A DNA stretch of 5,137 nucleotides, from contig VBLZ01000172.1 in the NCBI GenBank assembly GCA_005878515.1, positions 1 through 5,137 of the forward strand, in the 5' to 3' direction. Source of the stretch: Methanobacteriota archaeon. GTDB taxonomy: Archaea; Thermoplasmatota; Thermoplasmata; RBG-16-68-12. Positions within the stretch are counted from its first letter, which is position 1. Every line of letters starts with the position of its first letter. The notes under the pieces are model-generated. The model searched no databases. It was not told the origin of the DNA and worked only from the letters and a program-made list of their open reading frames with translations. Shown in pieces: positions 1-5,137 of this stretch. The position numbers and the translations under genes are program-made.

Positions 1-1025
1 GCGGTGGCCTCGATGGTCCCGATCACGCCCTTCGAGGTCGCATACCGGAAATCTTCGTACAGGATGTGAGCAACCCCGTCGATTTGGGCCCCGAACGGAT
101 CCGCGATGAACCGCCCGCGCTCCGGAGGATCGAGCCAACGGACACGCTTCTCCCCGCGGGCTTCGAGGAAGTCACTGATAGGCACCTCGGCGATTCCGAT
201 GCACCATTCTTCGTGGCGAAGGAGAGCGCGCGCGGCCCGACGGACTGCGTGTCGGGTTTGTCGGACGACGAATCGCATCATCTGACGGTTCGAAGGAGTG
301 AGCGATGGGGCGACCGGCGTAGGCGACGATGGGCCCTCCAGGTATGCGGTCTGGCCCAGGAGGAGGTCTTGACACACGTTCGCCGGCCATCCCACCACCC
401 CGAAGTGCACCTCGTCAACGTTTTGTCGAAGGGAGTGAAGGGCCGTCCGAAAGTACCCGGTTCGGAGTGCGATGCCGCCGCCGCGACCCGCGACGCGGCG
501 CAGGACCGCGCGCGTGACCGCGTCCGCGTCGTAAATGGGCCACAGACACGGCGGGATCCCCCGATACGGGGGTTCGTCGTCGTGCTGAAACGACCATACG
601 CCGTACCGCGCCGCATGCAAGATTTCGCCACCGAGGATACCCAAGCCGCATTGGAGAAGGAAATCCAAGTCGTAGGCACGGATCCGGCGAACGTCGGATT
701 CAGCGTATCGGTGTGTGAACTCGCCCTGGCTCGTCGGATCGCACCGCACAGATGGGACGCCTTGGAACGCGAGGGTCATGTCCACCGTCCGGAGTGCCCG
801 GGGAGGGTGCGATGCGACATACGCGCGGAACAGCAGGCTCCCGCGTCGTGAGCCGTCGAACGATCCTTCCGGATTGAAGGCGAGCAAGGCGAGACTGGTT
901 CCGGGGACCCGGCGCAATTCCTCGATGGATCGAGCCTGCCACGTTGGGATCTTTGGGCCGTCGCACAGGATGCCAAACCGAATTGGGCGGGGCGGAGCAT
1001 TGCCTGGGAAGGGCCCCTCGGACAT
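1..1025 (-). CDS. Formyltransferase-like / GINT1-like beta-propeller protein, C-terminus cut by window edge
   Basis: I translated this minus-strand frame by hand: 341 residues are open from ATG at 1025 to the window edge. An in-frame TAA at 1055-1053 makes this the first ATG. Residues 14-22 (PIRFGILCD) look like a first Rossmann strand. Residues 118-166 match the formyltransferase core, with DLDFLLQCGLGIL followed by GVWSFQHDDEPPYRG and PIYDAD; His148 aligns with the catalytic His. From about residue 270 a second domain begins, with RFIADPFGAQIDG and ILYEDFRYATSKGVI. This is the opening blade typical of proteins with the glucosamine inositolphosphorylceramide transferase (GINT1) N-terminal-type propeller. 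Known relatives with this fusion occur in polysaccharide clusters, and plant GINT1 adds glucosamine to inositol phosphoceramide. A role in modifying or transferring a sugar on an envelope glycan or lipid is inferred. The formyltransferase Asn and Asp appear lost, so this half may not be catalytic. The gene is divergent from the GT4-like gene. Confidence 0.85.
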   Translation of the reverse strand, partial: MSEGPFPGNAPPRPIRFGILCDGPKIPTWQARSIEELRRVPGTSLALLAFNPEGSFDGSRRGSLLFRAYVASHPPRALRTVDMTLAFQGVPSVRCDPTSQGEFTHRYAESDVRRIRAYDLDFLLQCGLGILGGEILHAARYGVWSFQHDDEPPYRGIPPCLWPIYDADAVTRAVLRRVAGRGGGIALRTGYFRTALHSLRQNVDEVHFGVVGWPANVCQDLLLGQTAYLEGPSSPTPVAPSLTPSNRQMMRFVVRQTRHAVRRAARALLRHEEWCIGIAEVPISDFLEARGEKRVRWLDPPERGRFIADPFGAQIDGVAHILYEDFRYATSKGVIGTIEAT

Positions 1026-1046
1026 TCGTGCGCGAGACCGCCCCGA

Positions 1047-1056
1047 GATTATTTAG
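1047..1056 (-). promoter_or_regulatory. TATA-like box for the formyltransferase/GINT1-like gene
   Basis: On the minus strand this reads CTAAATAATC, an AT-rich island in otherwise GC-rich DNA. Its centre lies about 26 bases upstream of the ATG at 1025. That is the normal archaeal distance from TATA box to transcription start, so the message would be leaderless. The box is nearly symmetric in base content and lies in a divergent intergenic region. It might therefore also serve the plus-strand glycosyltransferase, whose TTG at 1124 would then have a leader of roughly 45 bases. No expression data are available; the call rests on composition and spacing. Confidence 0.5.
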
Positions 1057-1123
1057 CCTATTCAGGCGAATCCCAGCCGCGCCGGCTTCCGATGTCGGCC
1101 GAGTCAGAGGCGCGGGCTGGTTC

Positions 1124-2329
1124 TTGGAAACCCTTCGGATTGCGATTGTCACCGAAACGCTCCCGCCGGCCCAGTTGAACCTGCAACCATGGAGATACCT
1201 GGGGGATCTCGCCGGAGCGCTCCAGTCGGAGGGTCACGAGGTCTCCGTGGTCACGAGCACCGAGGGCGTTCAACGATGGATCGGGGTGCCCGTCGAACGC
1301 CACGCCGACCGATACGATTACCGTTCCGCTCCCTCGCTTCGGAACGTGTTGCGAACCGGGCGATTCGACATCGGCGCGTGTCGGCTGACCGCGGGATTGT
1401 TCTTCTCGATGCCGCGGCATCCGCCCCGGGATGGATTTCGAGGACGCCTGATCGGGATCTTTCTTCGGCCCCTTCACAGCGGGCGAGACTTGGCGAAGCG
1501 ATTTCTGGATCCGACGTTGGCCGCGGAGATTCGTCACGACCGGCATCACGCCGCGTTGTATGCGTCGCGGCTGCTTGGGACTTGGTCGAACGCTCCCGCG
1601 TATGTGGACCGCTACGTATTCCTATGGGATACGGACCGACAGTGTGGGACCGCGGCGGGTCTCCCGCCGTCATCTTGTGCGGTCATCCGGCATCCGTTCG
1701 ATCCGTTTTTCCTGGAACGCGGACCTCCCGACTTGGGCCCGCGGCTCAGCGGCATCCTCTCGCCCGCTCGCCGACGCGTGATTTTCACAGGTCCGCCGGA
1801 GGAATCCCGAGGGGTGGGCGACATGCTTCGGCTGGTGCATCGGCTTCCGAGGGACCCGGCGACTCAGGTCGTCTTGTTGCTCCGGGATGGGGCGTACTCC
1901 AAACCGCTGATCATGCGGACCCGTATCGGTGCTCACGAACTCGTCGTCGTTCGAGGCCTCCTTTCCCGAGAGGAACTGCGGGCCTCGTACCGGGTCTCGC
2001 AGGTCGCGGTATTTCCGTATCGGTTCGTGCGGACCGGACTTCCCCTCGTCGCCCTCGAGGCCGTTGCCACCGGGTTGCCCGTGGTGACGACGCGGGTCCA
2101 TCCGATCCGGGAGTTGGAAGGGCAGACCGGTCTCCTCTTCGCGGACCCCGCCAACCCGCGCGATCTTGCTCGGACGGTTCAAAGTCTCTTCGACGAGGGA
2201 ACCCGAGAGCGGATTCAGCGCGCGAATCGGCAATGGATTCAGACCTCTCCGGACTGGCGATCGGTCGCGAAGACCTTCGTTTCCCTTTCGGACGGGACTC
2301 GTCCACCGCGCGTGCGCGAAGGTTCTTGA
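1124..2329 (+). CDS. GT-B fold glycosyltransferase, family 4-like
   Basis: 401 residues from TTG. The frame is open back to 944, but the Rossmann strand LRIAIVTETLPP begins right after the TTG. No other start codon lies in frame between the TATA-like box and 1124. A weak AGAGG lies 13 bases upstream. The N-terminal half (1 to about 195) has the GHEVSVVTS strand of GT-B enzymes and ends in VIRHPFDPFF, the usual domain hinge. The C-terminal half has VIFTGPPEESRGVGDML (219-235), where Arg229 stands in the position often held by Lys. It also has LVALEAVATGLPVVTT (308-323) and GLLFADPANP (336-345), the donor-binding region. The length is normal for GT4. No signal peptide or membrane helix is visible, so the enzyme should be cytoplasmic, transferring from a nucleotide-sugar to a lipid-linked or other glycan acceptor. 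The sugar is unknown. Oddity: the first Glu of the EX7E motif is Thr304, while Glu312 is kept. Confidence 0.88.
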   Translation: METLRIAIVTETLPPAQLNLQPWRYLGDLAGALQSEGHEVSVVTSTEGVQRWIGVPVERHADRYDYRSAPSLRNVLRTGRFDIGACRLTAGLFFSMPRHPPRDGFRGRLIGIFLRPLHSGRDLAKRFLDPTLAAEIRHDRHHAALYASRLLGTWSNAPAYVDRYVFLWDTDRQCGTAAGLPPSSCAVIRHPFDPFFLERGPPDLGPRLSGILSPARRRVIFTGPPEESRGVGDMLRLVHRLPRDPATQVVLLLRDGAYSKPLIMRTRIGAHELVVVRGLLSREELRASYRVSQVAVFPYRFVRTGLPLVALEAVATGLPVVTTRVHPIRELEGQTGLLFADPANPRDLARTVQSLFDEGTRERIQRANRQWIQTSPDWRSVAKTFVSLSDGTRPPRVREGS

Positions 2330-2363
2330 GTCCTCGGACTTTTCCATTCCCGAGCGTGCTCTA

Positions 2364-3266
2364 TTGATTCCGGGCACAGGAGTCCGTGCGAGGGCGGCGC
2401 CGTTCCCCTATGTCGGGCTCGCTACGGCCGTTCTCCTGCTTCACGCCATTCTCGTGGCGGTTCTCCCCGCGAACCCGTATCGCGCCGCCCTATCATTTGC
2501 CGCTCTCTTTGCGGTGGGCTATTGCACCGTCGCGCTGATCGTCGGCGACACGATTCGGCTTTCGGCGTCGGAGATTCTCGCTTTTTCCATCGGGCTCACC
2601 ATCTTCGTCACCTCCTTGTCCGCCCTCGGCGTCTCCCTTCTCGGGATTCCGATTACAGTCTTCGCCGTCGTCATCGTCGGATTGCCAATCGCCATCCTCG
2701 CATGGTTCATGCGACGCCCCGGTGGAGGTTCGCTGACAGCGGTTACCAGGTTCGCACACGGCGTTTTCGATTTTTCGGACTACTCGAGGTCGGAGAAAGG
2801 AATTGTTGCCGCCCTCATGGCGGCGATCACGGCCGCCCTCGTCGTCCTCATTGCGCTCTCAGTGGTGCACTATCCCGACCAACTCTCCAGCGGCCTTGCC
2901 ATCACCGGCGACGGGGACATTCTCCCGACGCAGTTCTACGTGGGCCAGCCACAGAACATCAGCGTCTCCGCCTTCGCCGGTTCGACAGGAGGTCCTTTCA
3001 CGCTTCGGATCCGGCTCTTCCCCCAGAGCGCGACCGGGAATGAGACGTTCCACAACGTGGTCCTGACGTCCCCCTTGCGGATGGATGCGTTCGCGGAACA
3101 CAACGAATCCTTCATCCTTGGTTCGGGGGAGTCCTGGACCCGCCGGTTCTCGATCTCAATCGAACTGACCGGCGACCTGTACCTTCGCTTCGACTTGTTC
3201 CAAGTGATTGGCTCCAGCCCGGTCCTCGTTGCGACGAACACCTTGCCTGTGCACGTCAGGCCCTAA
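2364..3266 (+). CDS. DUF1616-like membrane protein
   Basis: 300 residues from TTG at 2364, 34 bases after the glycosyltransferase stop, so probably co-transcribed with it. Upstream codons in this frame overlap the glycosyltransferase and lack membrane-protein character, and no other start lies nearby, so TTG is preferred. No convincing Shine-Dalgarno sequence is seen. Four hydrophobic helices (about 15-34, 39-60, 68-90, 94-116) are followed by a basic and polar loop and a fifth helix (about 146-168). The rest, 170-300, is an extracytoplasmic beta-rich domain containing DILPTQFYVGQPQNISVSAF. It resembles the DUF1616 C-terminal domain, where a VGEP-like turn leads into a strand. Sequons N-X-S/T occur at Asn198, Asn226 and Asn247. 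DUF1616 proteins are found in archaeal envelope and glycan clusters, but their biochemical role is not established. A support role in glycan assembly or export is inference from context. The last four bases overlap the end of the convergent gene. Confidence 0.82.
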   Translation: MIPGTGVRARAAPFPYVGLATAVLLLHAILVAVLPANPYRAALSFAALFAVGYCTVALIVGDTIRLSASEILAFSIGLTIFVTSLSALGVSLLGIPITVFAVVIVGLPIAILAWFMRRPGGGSLTAVTRFAHGVFDFSDYSRSEKGIVAALMAAITAALVVLIALSVVHYPDQLSSGLAITGDGDILPTQFYVGQPQNISVSAFAGSTGGPFTLRIRLFPQSATGNETFHNVVLTSPLRMDAFAEHNESFILGSGESWTRRFSISIELTGDLYLRFDLFQVIGSSPVLVATNTLPVHVRP

Positions 3267-5104
3267 AACTGTTGAATCGACATCACGCGATAAACCGAAA
3301 ACGTCTCATCCTGGTAGACCAAGGCGAAATTGGGATCTGTCGCGAACTTGCCGATTTGGGCCGCGGTCAACGGGGTCGGCCACAGCCCTTCGTGGAGGAA
3401 GTTGGGGCGCAACAGCGTCATCAGGCTATCCACGGCGACGTAGTCCCCGATATGCAGGATGTTCCACGCGTTCGCGTCGAGGGTTGCATTCGCGAACAGC
3501 CGAGCACTTCCGAAATCGGCCGGCATGTCCCCGAATCCCGAGAAGACGTCGACCGCAAGCTGATCGCCCCAGATGCGGCACGTATTGAGGGGAGCGCAAT
3601 TTGGGTCGGTACTGAAGTGATCCGCCGCCCAATCCGCCGCCCGCAGCGAGTCGACGCCGAGGAACAGCGGCGAGTCGGTGGCCTGGTACTGCGGATACGG
3701 CTCGAAGAACATCCGGAACGTGATCGGGGCGAGATTCCCGCCCATCACGATGGCGGCGGAGATCGCAATGACGACCGCCGGCGGCGCCAATTTCCTCTCT
3801 CGTAGGACCCTCAGCATGCGTCGACTCGATTTCCAGAAGTCCGATCGGCCCCACCGAATCAGGGTCGCTGCGGCGAAGGGCGTGACGACAAAATTCGTGT
3901 ATTCGTTGACTCGAAGCGGGACATAGTTCAGCGCTGTGGCGATGAGGGGAAGGGTGACGAAGATCAGGGATAGCGCCACGATTCCGTTGGCGACGGCAAA
4001 CGGGTGGTGCCGGGTCACGCGATACCGTCGGACGGTGAAGAGAGCGAGCAAGAACATGGTGATCAGGGAGGCAGCCAGCCAAGTGATTTCGAATGTCGTG
4101 AAGGTCCGACCCAGAGGTGGCCTCGGTGTCCCCGGAATGGTTTCCTCTGGGGCAATGAGGTTCGTGACGGCGGAGACGAGCGTCTGCTCGTGGCCGAAGA
4201 AAATCGGGTAGGTGAAGACGTCGATGTAGACGAGCAGGAGCAAAACGAAGTACACGAAGAGAATCCCTACCCGAAGGGCGGGCAGATCCGGCCGGTATCG
4301 ACGACGAAGGATCAGGAGCGAGAGAGCTCCGAGCCAGAACGCAAACACGTACGACGTGAGATGATGCGTCATCACGATCGCGGTGCCCACCACGACGAAC
4401 ATGACCTGCGCGCGGTGCTGGGCCCGGACCTCCACGGCTTGGCTCAGCAGCAAGAGAGAGAGCAGCGAGAGTCCGAAAAAGATGGTGCCGAAACCTTGTT
4501 GGACCGGCTCATTGAACAGGATGGAGGGGGTCCCCAGGTACAGGAGGACGGCGACCGCCGCGGTCCGAGGTCCGAACAGTCGTCGGCCAATTGAGTAGAC
4601 GATGGCGGGAATCGCGAGAACCCTGAGTATTGGCTCGATCCAGAGGTACCCGATGTCGGCAGGGAGCGGCGCATTCAAGATGACATACCCGACGAACACG
4701 TTCCCGACCGGATAGAACGAGTACGTTCGCGCGAAGGCGAGTCCGGTCCCGGGGTCCCAGAATCCCGTGTCGATGAGGTCCTGCGTGAAGGAGAAGTTGA
4801 AGATTGGGTCCGTCGAGTATACGACGCCGTGCGGAGCGGCAATCGGATACAGGAGGAAAATCGCGATGATCGGGGCCAAGAGGAACGGAATTTTCGGAGT
4901 TCGAACGAAGGCCACGTAGAACGGTGCGCAGATCATCGCGAGCGTGATGAGCAGGAACGCGCGCTGCGTTCCGACCGCTCCGGTCTTGAGACGATAGACG
5001 ACGTAGATCAGCCCGATGAAGCCTAGGAGACACGTACCCAGGGCGGCGATGTCGAGCGTTGCAGGGCGCCAGACGCGCTTGGCCAACAATTCGTCGGAGC
5101 GCAC
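3263..5104 (-). CDS. Polytopic GT-C-type glycosyltransferase (dolichyl-phosphate-sugar dependent, putative)
   Basis: 613 residues from GTG. An in-frame TAA lies at 5122-5120, and AAGGT sits five bases before the GTG. TTG at 5089 is a possible later start. About 12 hydrophobic helices span residues 16-463, followed by a soluble domain of about 150 residues that should face outside. The first large outer loop (about 91-130) carries TDPIFNFSFTQDL; Asp99 and Asp109 are candidates for the acidic catalytic residue that GT-C enzymes keep in this loop. IVMTHHLTSYVF (243-254) is a helix motif seen in archaeal GT-C proteins. RVNEYTNFVV (398-407) holds an Arg that could bind lipid phosphate. The outer domain has Cys503 and Cys509, a possible disulfide, and ends in VYQDETFSVYRV. 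No WWDYG motif is present, so it is not an STT3 oligosaccharyltransferase. The inferred role is transfer of a sugar from a polyprenyl phosphate to a surface glycan or protein. It is convergent with the DUF1616-like gene. Confidence 0.87.
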   Translation of the reverse strand: MRSDELLAKRVWRPATLDIAALGTCLLGFIGLIYVVYRLKTGAVGTQRAFLLITLAMICAPFYVAFVRTPKIPFLLAPIIAIFLLYPIAAPHGVVYSTDPIFNFSFTQDLIDTGFWDPGTGLAFARTYSFYPVGNVFVGYVILNAPLPADIGYLWIEPILRVLAIPAIVYSIGRRLFGPRTAAVAVLLYLGTPSILFNEPVQQGFGTIFFGLSLLSLLLLSQAVEVRAQHRAQVMFVVVGTAIVMTHHLTSYVFAFWLGALSLLILRRRYRPDLPALRVGILFVYFVLLLLVYIDVFTYPIFFGHEQTLVSAVTNLIAPEETIPGTPRPPLGRTFTTFEITWLAASLITMFLLALFTVRRYRVTRHHPFAVANGIVALSLIFVTLPLIATALNYVPLRVNEYTNFVVTPFAAATLIRWGRSDFWKSSRRMLRVLRERKLAPPAVVIAISAAIVMGGNLAPITFRMFFEPYPQYQATDSPLFLGVDSLRAADWAADHFSTDPNCAPLNTCRIWGDQLAVDVFSGFGDMPADFGSARLFANATLDANAWNILHIGDYVAVDSLMTLLRPNFLHEGLWPTPLTAAQIGKFATDPNFALVYQDETFSVYRVMSIQQF

Positions 5105-5109
5105 TCCCG

Positions 5110-5114
5110 ACCTT
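5110..5114 (-). promoter_or_regulatory. Shine-Dalgarno-like site for the GT-C gene
   Basis: AAGGT on the minus strand ends five bases before the GTG at 5104 and could pair with the 3' end of 16S rRNA, which supports GTG as the start. It overlaps the palindrome CCTTAAGG (5111-5118). If that palindrome were instead a TATA-like element, its centre would lie about 26 bases before the in-frame TTG at 5089, giving a leaderless start there. The two readings exclude each other and the sequence alone does not settle it. Confidence 0.35.
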
Positions 5115-5137
5115 AAGGGTTAGCGCACCAGCATGTC

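Noticed and set aside
66..851. Plus-strand open frame of 261 codons
   Set aside because: It lies antisense to the formyltransferase/GINT1-like gene. Its translation is rich in Arg, Asp and Pro without any recognisable fold, while the opposite strand gives clear family motifs throughout.
944..1123. Longer start for the glycosyltransferase at TTG 944
   Set aside because: The extension overlaps the divergent gene and its promoter box, has no recognisable sequence, and the GT-B first strand begins just after 1124.
1189..2367. Plus-strand open frame of 392 codons overlapping the glycosyltransferase
   Set aside because: The translation is dominated by Arg, Ser, Gly and Pro, typical of an off-frame reading of GC-rich coding DNA. 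The overlapping frame has complete GT-B motifs.
1670..2377. Minus-strand open frame of 235 codons
   Set aside because: Antisense shadow of the glycosyltransferase, with low-complexity charged composition and no family motif.
3245..3261. Hairpin GCCTG / CAGGC as a bidirectional terminator
   Set aside because: The stem is only five base pairs and neither strand has a T tract after it, so it is likely chance.
4004..4594. Plus-strand open frame of 196 codons, very rich in Glu, Arg, Gln and Asp
   Set aside because: Antisense to the hydrophobic helices of the GT-C gene; the highly charged content is what complementing membrane-helix codons produces.
5120..5137. Possible tail of an upstream minus-strand gene reading D-M-L-V-R then TAA
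   Set aside because: Only five codons are visible before the window edge, too few to support a gene.

Overview
The window is GC-rich, about 60% by eye, and holds four protein-coding genes that look like part of a locus for building cell-surface glycans. I saw no RNA gene, insertion sequence, CRISPR array or long repeat. The organism is most likely an archaeon. The AT-rich box sits about 26 bases before the ATG of the leftmost gene, the spacing of a TATA box on a leaderless archaeal message. A DUF1616-type membrane protein and a polytopic GT-C protein with a THHLTS helix motif are both typical of archaeal envelope clusters. GC-rich Thermoplasmata-like Euryarchaeota would fit, but I cannot fix the lineage from this sequence alone.

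Layout: (1) 1-1025, minus strand, running off the left edge: a formyltransferase-like domain joined to the start of a beta-propeller of the kind found in glucosamine inositolphosphorylceramide transferase (GINT1)-like proteins. (2) 1026-1123: divergent promoter region with one clear AT-rich box. (3) 1124-2329, plus strand: a GT-B fold, family-4-like glycosyltransferase starting at TTG. (4) 2364-3266, plus strand: a DUF1616-like protein with five membrane helices and an extracytoplasmic beta domain, also starting at TTG. (5) 3263-5104, minus strand: a large polytopic GT-C-type glycosyltransferase with a C-terminal extracytoplasmic domain. Its stop codon overlaps that of the DUF1616 gene. (6) 5105-5137: short upstream region of the last gene.

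A working model, by inference: the GT4-like enzyme adds sugars in the cytoplasm from nucleotide donors; the GT-C enzyme transfers sugars from a polyprenyl-phosphate donor on the outer face; the DUF1616-like protein has an outward-facing domain that may assist glycan assembly or export; and the formyltransferase/GINT1-like protein modifies or transfers a sugar on a lipid or polysaccharide. None of the specific substrates can be read from the sequence. Many other open frames in the window are high-GC shadows of these four genes.
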